This document shows positions 1 through 12,400 of a stretch of DNA of 64,000 bases, piece after piece (the stretch's first letter is position 1; each line of letters begins with the position of its first letter). Location: positions 2,362,977 through 2,426,976 of the forward strand of contig CAUJGJ010000242.1 in NCBI GenBank assembly GCA_963170055.1. The letters run 5' to 3'. This stretch comes from Halisarca cf. caerulea. Its lineage: Eukaryota; Porifera; Demospongiae; Chondrillida; Halisarcidae. The notes under the pieces are model-generated. The model was not told the origin of the DNA. It worked only from the letters and a program-made list of their open reading frames with translations, and did not search any database. The position numbers and the translations under genes are program-made.

Positions 1-55
1 ATTACGGGCTATAACTCGTGAGTATTTCAACAGTTTGACCCTGTGAACATGTGCT

Positions 56-330
56 ATTATGTGACAAGACCTAAGGAAACACTCCAGTCCTCATGGATTT
101 TATGTGAAGAAAGGCTCTACCTAGATACTTAAAACTTTGTCAGATTGTCGCTGAAGGACTGAACTTCAAATTCTAATTCGGGGAAGATTGTTAGTCCATC
201 TGTTCAGTTTAAGCGTAGCCATTGGTTACTATATTATAGTTAATCTTATTGACCACAAATCCTTGGACATAACAGCCGCGGAATGGATTAGCATTTTCCC
301 CAAATCAGGCACAGGTGAGACATGTGCACT
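56..330. repeat. Direct repeat, diverged copy 1 (partner 1553-1815)
   Basis: Shares the landmarks ccTAGATxCTTAAAACTTTG, GGACTGAACTTCAAATTC and AATCCTTGGACATAACAGCC with 1553-1815 in the same order. Non-coding, of unknown class. Confidence 0.65.
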
Positions 331-599
331 TTGCGGAAGTTGAGGGGCATTTTGTGGCTTACGAGGAATTTAATACAATGTTCACACCGAGGACAGAGAT
401 TGTGCATGCAAGTCATGTGTTCCTCCGAATCCACAAAAGTATTCCAAGTGAATTTGTGGTAGCTTCAACGGAATATAGGCTGATAAGTAAGGTTTACCGA
501 TCGTTATAAACTGAAAACAGCTACAAAAGAAGAACGAAACACGATCTACTACACTAGGCTAAATCTTCTTCGAGGCTCGTGTAATGCTGACATCATATT

Positions 600-960
600 T
601 ATCACATGAAACCTTGTGACAATGGCCGAGAAGACAGTGTTCACCAAAGGTTGAACTTCTTTCAGAAAGGCGTTCATGTGAACAAGTGTGTTGCGAAGCC
701 TTGTTTCTGAATGGGGTTCACCAATGGTAATGACAAAGGTAATTTCTCACCGTTGGAGAATTTTGATCAAGTCTTCCATTCCCAACATGTGCATGGTTTT
801 GTGGTTAAATTTGTGGACGAAAACAACATTTAAGTGCACATCTCGCAAACGAATTAGGAAGATTCTCCAATGGTCAAAATTTAGATATTCATGTTAGAAG
901 TGTTTGGACTCCATATGACTACCTTAAACGAGCATTAACATGACTGCCCTTTCCACGGAA
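600..960. repeat. Interspersed 0.8-kb family, partial copy
   Basis: Matches 40620-40800 in the same orientation (CCAACATGTGCA and GAAAACAACATTTAAGTG landmarks). Confidence 0.5.
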
Positions 961-1552
961 ACTTATTTATCGATCCAAATCAACTATTGTTTTTCTAGCT
1001 TAACAAAGACAAGATATACAGTTACACCGAGAAATGTTACAGTGAATAGTTGTAATGATGTTTGATATCCTTCCCAGGTAGGTTATGGCAGAATGTTGAC
1101 ACAACACGGACGCTTTGTGGGTTTCACAGTATGAATTTCATTATCGGTGAATTGCGTGGGTTTCTCATGTGACTGTATTGTCATTCTGATGATGACGTCG
1201 ACCTCGTGAGCATGCCTAAAGGACGATCGACAACGACGTGTAAAAATCCTACTCGCAGATTGACGCTCTTACCGCGGAATACTTGGGGTCTTATATACTT
1301 CAACGCTATAGATACTGCAAGAACTCTAGGACTTCTCATCGGTGAGGTAAAAACGCATAACGCTGATCATTGCATGCATGCTTACGTGCGAAGCTTGAGC
1401 AATTGAACGGCAGTGTAGAGAGCTAAAGTGGTTGTTGGAACTACGAAAGTTCTAATTTCCCTCCAAGGCAACCGCAATTACATTAAGCCACGGCTCGCTA
1501 TATTTCTCGCGAGGGTTTTAAGAGTTTGCATGCGTTTTAAGCACGTGATATC

Positions 1553-1815
1553 ATGTGACACAGGCCTAAAGAAGAACTCGCGTCGACAAGGATTTTATGG
1601 CAAAAAAGGCGCGGGTCTAGATCTCTACCTAGATCCTTAAAACTTTGTCAGATTATCTCTAAAGGACTGAACTTCAAATTCCGCCATGGGGAAGATGGTC
1701 GGCCTTTCCGTTCAGCTTATGCGCAGCCAATTGTTGCTGTAGCCGATCTTTTTGTGTCTTTTTGAGCAGAAATCCTTGGACATAACAGCCGTGGAATGGA
1801 GCAGCGTTTTCCCCA
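1553..1815. repeat. Direct repeat, diverged copy 2 (partner 56-330)
   Basis: Same order of landmarks as copy 1. The 1.2 kb between the copies contains a fragment of the 0.8-kb interspersed family and nothing recognisable as a gene. Confidence 0.65.
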
Positions 1816-2467
1816 TGGGCGAAAAGTAAGATTAGGACATGTTCTGTCTTCTGAATACACTTGGGTGTTTTAATTCAGATTTCTTCAACCGCGTCTTTTG
1901 CAATTTTTGCTTATTTTGGTATAGTTTAAATATCGACCATATACAACACGTACAACAGGTTTTGGCTCTTTAAATTGCCAATGCACAAAATGCAAATGTT
2001 CATAATACTATCTAGATGGTTTCTTGAGTCTTTGCGTCTGTAGAAAGAGAAAACAAAGCGTTTTATTAGAGGCATTCGTAAGCGGCAGCCATTTTGTTCT
2101 TTGGCGAAAAGTGCCATAACATACATGCAATGGATGGATTTTCTCCAGCATCCAATAAGTGAATGTTAAATGTAGTATCGGATGGCCAAACTATTGCGGT
2201 GTTCTTTGTAATCTCTCATGTAATAGTTGTATATAATCGCACAATACATACATGATATGCAAAATATAACAAGAAGCAACATGCACCATTATAATCTGAC
2301 ACCAGTAAGATACACAGCATCCATCAGGTTTTTAAGTTACGGTTATTATTATATTCGGAAATGAGATACGTAATTGCATCACAGGGTTATCATTCTAGTC
2401 TATTTTTATAAAGTGTATTATCAAGCAATGTAGTTAGTGTATGGAAGAGGTGCGTATAATGCAGGTG
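1816..2467. other. Intergenic, nothing recognised
   Basis: AT-rich sequence between repeats. Short open frames only; no FN3, Ig or TE signature seen. Confidence 0.5.
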
Positions 2468-3307
2468 TGACATGTGCACATGTGAGCAGTACCCGAAATG
2501 GCCACGTGCAATGGAAAGTCGGTAGAAATTGATGTAACCCCACTTTTCTACAGTAACATTAATTCAACTATTTAACACTATAACAGTTCACTTAACTTTG
2601 TTCTCACTGCTTGGCAAAGCCGAAAAACGACCACAGATTCGGACTTAAAAAACAGGTTTAGTGCAAAACCCGGTCATGTAAACCACAGTTTTAAGCAGCC
2701 ACACTTTGTCAAGAACCTTCTATCAACAATATGTAAATTTCTACCGTCGGCAAACTTACCATCCCTCTTCATTCCTGAGATGTTCATCGAAATGTTGTTT
2801 AAGACCAAAAGTATAACGGTCACTACTAACCTGTGCATATGTTGGGAATGGGGCATGCTATTAAAATCTCCAACAGTGAAAATTTAGCTTTACCTATCGT
2901 GATCTAACTCCTGCAACATGGTTCCTCCACACAACCGTTTAGATGAGCAGGTTTTTGAAAGAATCCCAGTCATTGAAGATGTCTCTTTTTTGCCGTTTGT
3001 CACAAGGGTATCATGCGATATGATGACTCACCAACCCAATGAAAGTAATCATAGGTGAAATCGTTACTTCTCCAAACATAAACAAATAACCATTAGAACG
3101 TCTTGAAAACACTTCATGTGTAGACTAAATTAATACATGATATGCAATAAAATATTCTTCTGTTTGAGAGCAAGAAGGCCTATACTATACTTACACATGA
3201 CTCAAGAGTGTAAATCAGTAAAACATGGAAAATCTTTAATATTAGATCAAATTCCTTTGTAAACCACACAACACCCCTTTGTTTACTGAAAAGGCACATG
3301 TTATATT
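2468..3307. mobile_element. Interspersed 0.8-kb family, near-complete copy
   Basis: Runs from ACATGTGCACATGTGAGC to AAAAGGCACATGT. Internal landmarks (CCACAGATTCGGAC, GTGCAAAACCCGGTCATG, GTAAACCACACAAC) recur at 40207-41030 in reverse and 58086-60268. Ends are short inverted repeats. No coding capacity; probably a non-autonomous DNA element. Confidence 0.6.
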
Positions 3308-3322
3308 TGCAAAATTAATCAC

Positions 3323-3416
3323 TCATTTAATTGTCACTCCTTCGTAAGCTGGGCTTGTTGTCATGGTAACATCAGCATAGTGGGCTTCATCAACCTTTTC
3401 ATAAACAGCATCCACC
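3323..3416 (-). CDS. Gene A exon: cytoplasmic tail with three tyrosine motifs, stop
   Basis: 30 codons plus TGA. YEKV, YADV and YEGV follow in order. The second and third tyrosines are 11 residues apart, within ITAM spacing, but with Val instead of Leu/Ile at +3. Near-identical to the tails of genes B and C. Confidence 0.85.
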
Positions 3417-6400
3417 CTATAGAATCAAATAGATAGTGTTCACATTTCATCTGTATAAGTATATATTAATTGTATAATTTGGTACATAAGACTTGTATGG
3501 ACTTCTGGCATTATTGTACCAAATTTGAATTTGCAGACAAATTTAAAGCACTTAAAGTGGGCGACTGACTTATTTTCGGCTGTAGTATCTGTCTCAGTTA
3601 ATGTAGGTTGTTTCTTCCATTTCCTCAATTTGTAGACTCCACACACTATTCCTAGCACCAGCAATACAGCCACCACACCAATAGCTACCCCTCCAAATAG
3701 CACTCCCACAATCACAGTGTTGTTATTTGCAGGTCTTGGAGCATTCAACAAGGCTAAATAAGGATGGAGAATGAAACAGACACTGTTTTTGTACACAATA
3801 AGATGACACCATGTGCCCCTTACTATTTTCTGTGTCTCCCTTATTCTTCCCATTCTCAGTTGTAACTTGGACTGAAATAATATAGGAAACTTTAGAGTTC
3901 AAACCAGAAATGACTACACTTGAACGTGTAGTGTTGACACTTCCTCTAGAACTACCATCAACTGATTTGTAGGAGACAATGTATAAAGGAAATCCTTTAG
4001 CTTCTGTGTGGGACAGTGGTTGCCAGGATAAGAGGACAGAACCATCAGGATTCCAGCTAGCTCTCACACTGCCAACAGGTTTGGTGGGTACTGTATATTA
4101 TTATATACAAAACATAGTAGGTTAAATTCGGTATAATATGGAATACAGTGGAACCCCTCCTATATTTGTACACTTTGGACCTAAAAGCACTGTTCTGATT
4201 ATCGAGGTGTTCTTATATCAGGGTTTGGAGATGTACTGTGGCTTTTTGTAGTGGAATATTTGGTTTCAGTGGAATGTGTCCACATTAGAGGGGTGTCCCC
4301 AATTCAAGGGGCTGGATTAAAGGGGTTCCACTGCAAGAATTAAATTTTATTCATGCAATCAAGATTCACACATATCAATTCATTATTCGTAATACCTCCT
4401 TCCTTCGAAAACACATCAATTGCTGCTCTTTCCCCTAAACCTTTACTTGTACGAGCTCTAACAGCTACTCTGTATGGAACCTCACTTTCTATAAGGATTG
4501 ATGTACAGTGTGTAAAACTCAATGATCCTGGAAGTATACTTGCTATGTGAAATTTATAACTCACGAAGTCCATTCAGTGCAGCTGATTCAGTGGTTGCAC
4601 TCAATACTGTTTCAACCCCACCAATAGGACCATAGGTAACTTCATAGCCTAGAATTCTACCATTGGAGTTGAGTGGTCTTTGCCAGGTGATTCGAACACT
4701 TCCATTTGACATTGGCACCGACATGAGGCTTGCAACTGGTCCAGGAACTGTGACACAAGAATATAAAGCTAACAATATGTTCATTTATTTCTTAGTATAA
4801 TATTAAATCTAACTAAACAGTAATCTTGTAAAGGTAACCTATTGTAGATAAAAGAAATTATAGGATGGCCTCTCCAGAATATTAATTGATTTTACATGAA
4901 CACATCATTTGCAATTAACTTTCAAGTAGGCAACTAAAATGTGCATGTACTCACGGTCATCAGAAGTGCTGATCAGTGATCCTGTACTAAATGGTCCAGT
5001 CCCATTCACAGTAGAGGCAGCCACTCTCACTGTATACTCTGTTCCTGGACTCAATCCTGTGATGTTGTAGGTGATGAGCTCTGGAGTGCTGAAGGTGGGA
5101 TTTGGTGAAGGAACAGTGACATTTCCAATGTTTGGAGATACCTCAACCATATAGTTGGTAATGATTCCATTCCTACCACCAGCTAAGGGTATGTCCCAAG
5201 CCACATGGATCCAAGTAGATCCCTTATTCACACTTCTTACATTTCGAGGTTGCCCATCCGGAACTGTAGGGAATTATGAGATTCGAAGAAATGTCATGAG
5301 ATATCCATTCATTTGTGACACAAAAGAGAATTGGTTATTAACTAAACATGCATGGGCTAACCATCACTGTACGTCCTAGCAGTACCAGTCACAGGTACAC
5401 TCAGTCCTGCTCTGTTACCAGCTTGTACTGATATGGTGTACTCTTCATATGGATGAAGACCAGTGAGGGTCAGAGTAGTGGATGTAGTAGATCTACTCAT
5501 TCCAGTGTAGTTGACATGGTAGGTGAGAGGTAGCCGGTCACTGTTTAGAGGTGGAGTCCACTGTACTTTGATGGATGCTGAGGACAGGGTTGTGAGAGTA
5601 ACCTGTGGAGCTGAATGGTGAGGAGTATGTGATCAATGATATAAAAGCATGCCCGAAATTAATGGCATGTATACAACGATTACCTTCTGGTGTAGTAAAG
5701 CCTTCAAAATCAGAGTTATTTACCACACCAAGTGTGTTCCTTGCAGAGATCTTGAATGTGTACGCAGTGTTGGAGTCCAGACCAGTCACCGTGTACAGTG
5801 ACTGTCTAGTTGTGATAGCCTGCACTCCAGTACTAGTACTCAGCCCAGTCTTCATGTAGTAGATGATGTAGTCCTCAGCTCCACTGCTGGTCCATGTTAC
5901 TTCTATGCTGTTTTGTGTAGGGCTAATTCCTGTCACAACTGTTGTAGTTGGAACTAGTAAAAGGATGTATATCATGTATGAAATCAATGATATAACCACA
6001 TAACTTGGCATTGCACTAGCTACCAATCAATCTCCGGTACTGTTATAAGTTATTAATTTAAAATGTTGCCAAATGTGGCCTTTCTTCAAAATTGTAAGAA
6101 GGTGAAAATACAAAGCTGAAGGATAAAACCCCTTCTTAAACCCGCCTTTGTTACAGAGATAAACTGTTGCTTGCTGTTATTTAAATTCTCCTTTCTTCTA
6201 GCAGCCATTCATATTTGCCTTCTTCCTGTTGCATATATAGCGAAATTGTATAGGGGATACCACAGCCCCTAAAAAGAACATGCATTATAAAATGACATAA
6301 CACAATGATTATACTTAACAGGTTATTTTTTATAGTTGCCAATTATTTTTTATGAGTATCCAAAATGCAGTTGTTTTTGAGACAAAAACAAGGTAAGGGT

Positions 6401-9400
6401 AACAAATTAGTTACCCTTACCAGTAGGGGTAACAAATTAGTTACCTCTACAGCTCAGCCAATAGCAATAATACATTCAAATATGCTACATTTCTGGGTCC
6501 CTGGTTTGTTATTGGTATATCAAAGAAAAAACTGCAGCTGAATTGATGTAATCCTGGCACCCTCATGTTTTGCCTTGCTTAATATATATCCCATTTCTGC
6601 TTCAAAATCTGAGTAGCTCCAATAAAATGCCCAAGATTTAGCACAATAACAAACTTTGTTTACAAATTCTCCAGAATTGTTATGAAAACAGTGAAAAAGC
6701 CAGACACAGTGGAGACTAGCTTAAAAATAATTGGCCAGTATAAAAATTAACCTGTTACTTTAATTATTCCACGATGACGTCATACATCAAAGGGATCACC
6801 TTGGCAGTAAATTGTTTACTGCCCAAAAGTTAGGCAGTAACTTGTATAAGCGCCTACCCTAATATAGATTGGGGTTAACACATTAGTAGTAACAGTCATA
6901 TATAACGCCAGGAAAATGAGGTCAACTTTACCCTTTCCCTTGGTACCCGACGGATATCTAAACAGTCTAACTGTTCTGAACACAAGAGACAGTGATTTTT
7001 GAATCGTAGGAGCGAATAAGTTCTTAGTGTTTCAAAATCGATTTACTTGGAAGAAAGCTCCAGTTGGATTACTTAAAAGAAACAATTTTACAGATAAGGA
7101 TCTCTCCACTTGTCTTGTAATGTGTGTGTGCTTCCTAGTGAAAAGCCTATAGATATATTGACAGCACTTCGCTACAACTTATCATAGGCAGAATGATAGC
7201 TTGTCCCAGCCTTCGGCGATTAACCAGTTACAGTCAGACTTCACTTATCCACACACATCCGTTCTGAATGAAATTGCACATAAAGTGAGGGAACTGGATT
7301 AATGAGGGAGCAGTAGTATAGTGTAGAGTAGGATTATTGCAGATTTGTTCCAGTAACAACTACTGTGGAAGGTGAGGGAACTGGATGTCTGAGGTGCAGA
7401 TAAGTGAGATCTCACTGTACTACAGTTTTAGTGGGGCGTAACGTGTTAACTGACCTCACCCTCGGGCACTTTTAGGGTGAGAACAGCAAACACCTTATGC
7501 CACACTAAAACTGTAGTAACTAGTACTTACAGTTGATAATATAATGAAATATAATAAGCTCACGAGGAGGAGGGACATCTGCGATATAAAAATGATTATT
7601 AGTAATTGTGTAATAATTAACAAATTCAGCGTGCATGTGTTGTCTAACTTATGCCAATTATGTAATCTAATAATACTTTTATTGTAGGTCTAGAATTGTA
7701 GAGAAGATTGAGCAGTGCCAAATTAATTAGCTTTACACACTATTAAAGTAACGGTATAGGCATAGGGTGAGTAATTATGATATGAAATTAACCTTCAGAC
7801 ATAACACTAATTCATTTACTTTCCACAATTTGAAATTCAGGTTGCGTGGAAGTGGCGAATGCTTAACATAACATCACTTTGATAAATTTACTTATGTGCA
7901 TGTTCGATAACTATCATGTAGGATTCAATTTAAACTTGTACTTACAGTCAAAAGTTCTCTGCTGTCTTCTGTCACTGTATTGTCCTCGTCCACCTGATGA
8001 CACAGCTCCCACCCAGATGTAGTAGGTTGTTCCTCTACTAAGTGGACCCAGTGTGGTAGATGTACCAGTGATTCCACTAGTACCACAGTTAGCATTAGAT
8101 GGAGGCTCAGACTGTGTTCCGCTAGTTGTACTGTAACATACAGTGTAGGTGATACCACTTCCACTGACTGCGCTCCATGACACTCTTAAAGCTGGAGATG
8201 AACCTTGTACAGTTCTAGTGGCAGTGGCATCTCTGACCTTGGAGGGTGGTGGTGGTGTACTTGTGGGAGCTGAAGGAACGACAAGAAGTGATTCTATATA
8301 TAATAATCATTAGCAACAGTCATGGAACTGAGTAATGTAATACAATATAATTACATTTTAACTTGACAATGTAACAATTATGATACAAAAATAGAGATCT
8401 TTTGAAATCGCAATTAGTACTTCAGAACGAATAATTTTACTTGTCTCGTACGTATCTGGTGACTATATCCATAATAATTAGCTTTTGCTACTTGTAATAA
8501 GATGTGCCATGGGTACGGGGAACATTTTCGTTGTCGTAGATGCAAGGAAGCACGCACGTAGCTCGCTACTCCTTTCTTTCACCAGGGAAGCATTTCAGAA
8601 CAGTCAGGCATCAATACTTGTCACTTTTCGGACGCATGGCATAAATTTCGCAAGCAACAAATTATCGTGCTTGATTTTAAACTTTTGGCAAACTTTCTTT
8701 ACTCACAAAACTTTTTTGGTATTTCGGCCATTACTTTCAGTCTTATATGCTTCAGAAACAACTGTAATGTGGAATACCTTGCTAAAATTTATTACTTATC
8801 GGGGGAAAGAGCACTCTTATGCGTGTCACTGGTGACCAACTGCTCACTCATAAAAACAAACTCAAATTTTCCTGTGTGACAAGTCATTCCGGCCAATCAT
8901 GAGTAAGCTCTCATGATTGGCCAAAATTATGAGGTGCAGAAAGTCCCTATTATTATATAATAAGGTACTAGTTAGACCTGTCATGTCAAATCTTGTCCCC
9001 TAAAAGTTGTCTCCTATTCTATTGACAGCATAATTGAAAGATGTGTACCACACATAGGTAGACTTAGATAAATGCTGCAATTTGAGAGACAAACCAGTAA
9101 CCATTACAACATTATGATGATATACTGCAACAACAAACTCTTGTGCAATCCTTGAAATGACAAAGAGTTCTAGCCACCCCATGTTTGCGGGCATAATGGG
9201 CGATATCCAATGTGTCCGTCTGTGACGATTTCTCATGAATAACATTATATACTTGCTTCTTATTCTGCTCCCTCTAGACATATTATGTATTCGGTTATGA
9301 AGTAGATGCACAAGTAATGTCCCAAAAAGATCAAAAGCAAATCACGTTTCTAATGGGACTAAACTACGTCAGCATCATTGGTGCTAAAAGACCTACACAG

Positions 9401-12400
9401 CTTGTGTTATGCCATATGTGTTGAACAACTTAGCCCAATAGCAAACCATAAGTCTCCCTTTTCACTTATTATCTACTGCATTGATGGTTCATAAATCAAA
9501 TGGGACATGAAATATTTGTACATGGTTGGGATGACTTGCGAAAGCATGAGAATGAAACCAAATTCTAAATTTTCTATATATACCTTGACATTACAGAATA
9601 TACAGTCAATAAACCTTAAATTATGTTGCTCTATACACTCTGCATGCAGAAAGTCTTACATTGAAAATGTTACGTTTAGTTTTATATTTACGTGGAGAAT
9701 TTTTAAAACACGGAGATGTTGCAACTTACTGAGGAATACTGACAGAGTTGGTAAGCCATTTGCTGACCGCAGCCTACATTCATATTCTCCACTGTCTGTT
9801 GACTGGAAAGACTCAAAATGCAATGATATTGCATGACCTCCAGTGTTTGTTGCATACACATCTGGTGTACTTCCCGTTTTGGTATATTCCCCATATCTTG
9901 ATATTGAACTGTCATCACGTACCCTGTACCAATCTTTGACTAAGTTTGTTTCAGAGCACACAATGTCATATGTTTTTGATGGAGTTATTGTGAGAGTGGC
10001 TCCATTCTCCAGATCCACTTCACCTTCTGAGGCATCATTAGTGTATAGTCTTGGTTCAACAACTGAGTAGAAGTGAGGTATATATGCCATACATTACATT
10101 TTACATTTCAAATATAGGAACTTGACTTAAAGATTCAATTTTTATATGTAGTGCTAGTGAAGAAGCAAGTACATACTACACTATTACTGCACGTGTACAT
10201 TAATATTATGAAACACAATATTACTAGAGCTTAGATCATAATATTGCCAGTGAGAAGGATTATAAAGGAATATATAATATGCATGGAAACCATGCATAAA
10301 GAAGGAATTATAGGTATTAGACTACCTTTTGTCTGCATGTGACATAACATATAACATGAGATAATGAAAAATTATAATGCGTAGTTATTCGTATTGACAC
10401 TTTAAATAGCATTTTAACCATCAATGATACAGATTAATCTACAATATACAGCTTTCATAGTTGCAATGTACTGAACCCAATAATTATGAGGTATCATATT
10501 CCCCAATAAAAACTAATGGACAGTAACAGTTATTTCGTTTTGTTTGCTAAATTTTGTCAGGTAACACCAATCACATGCTCATACTATACAGACCAGCGGA
10601 AATTCTTTCAGCTGTGACAACAAACGGCAGGACATTTTAGTCCATAAAAGATAATCTGTCAACGTTTCAAGCACATGTTACACATGTAAGACATGCCCAG
10701 ATTTGTCATGATAGCGCTTCCCTGTTTGCATAGTGATAAAATGCTATTTTTCGACACCTTTAAGTTATTAGTCACACATTTATTTCATGATTTAGGTTGA
10801 TATTCGGGCATATACGAATACCAAATCCGCGTTTAGTGATGTTTTCTGTCGTCACGTTTAACTCAGTCATATATATACTGGCCTGTGACCTATCTAGATG
10901 TCCTTCAGAATTCTGATGGGTTTACAGGTGCCAACTTCAAGCCATTCATAGTATACAACTTTTCTATGCCGGGGCAAAAGAACCTTTACTCCTGTCAAGC
11001 AGTTACAACAACTTGAATTTTGCTTATTGAGGGTCATTTTTACAGATCTCGGCTGTGGAGTGGAATTGTCATTGCTTCCGTATGTGAAAGTTAGTAAATG
11101 TTTTGCTATAGCGATTTATGTGAAAAAGTAGTCTTACAAGCATTCCTCCATGATACGCTGAAAGTGTTTCGTTTTTGGTAGGTGTTAGGATAACCTTACG
11201 AACTTCTTCGTGAACTAACCAGATCTTTTAAATGGAATTCTTGAAATGTTTATGCCTCTACCTAAATGTTAAGCCCTCGTTTGACGCTCTCTGAAGCATC
11301 TACAAGATTAGAACAAAGGCTGTTTAATATGACCGAAATTTTCACACCTCCTAATTAGCACGGACATGTCCCACATGCGTAGACGTTTTGATCTCCGTTA
11401 TGCGTTTTAAACTTTCTTATGCAAGAAAGCTCTTCTCAAGCCCTTGGTCACATGACACCACGGCTAATTCATACATGTTCATATGTGGAGGCAAGCTTGA
11501 GCTTTTGAAGCTCTATCACTTTCAGATCTGCCCGTTCACAGTTTACTACGATCCATTGCTAACATGGTTGGCCAGAACCCTTTTTATTGATAGTACAACG
11601 ATTTAAATCTTGAATACTAGGAAGGTGGTCACATGGCAAAAATGTGATAATTTGTATTTAGCATGACAATTTAATCGCATACCTGTCAAAACCACAATAC
11701 GTCCCTTGCAACCATGAATCTGCCATAACTTACCTATGTGTATAAAATTGATATAAGTGCACTCCTACTTGTGAATCAAGTTAATATCGCAAGTCATGAA
11801 ATTTTGGCTAGCCTCATTTAGTGGGACACATAAATTTTTGTAAATGAAAATAGCAGTCTCTCATTGGATATTGCACAACTGTCACAATAGTTCCTCTCTT
11901 GTTTCGCAAGCATTTTCCTCTTTTAATGAACAAAAGTGAGTGTCATTTATCCTATAGCTATAGTTAGTACTTATTTCTCTCAGGAGTGAACCGGCAAGAT
12001 GAAGAACAGGTGAACTGTAGTCCTCTCTACAGTTCTTTGTCTTTGTTAACGTCATGGAAACTGCAAAACTATTGGCATATATCCTTACACAGCCACGTTC
12101 CCTAAACTTAACAAAGCAAACCCAAGGAATAGTCAAACTAAGGACCTAAGCAAAGTATGTTGCATAATTAATCCTTGTATACAAAAAAAATAATTATTGT
12201 GGATGACTAATTTTGTGGATCCTTTCGAACTACAAAAACTACGAAATTTATTAGCAGCGAAAGTTTCCCGGTGTATGATATTTGAAATAGCATACCATCG
12301 TAAGTAATGCTCTGTCTCCCGTCACTGTATGGTCCTCGTCCTCCTGATGACACAGCTGCCACCCAGATGTAGTAGGTTGTTCCTCTACTAAGTGGACCCA

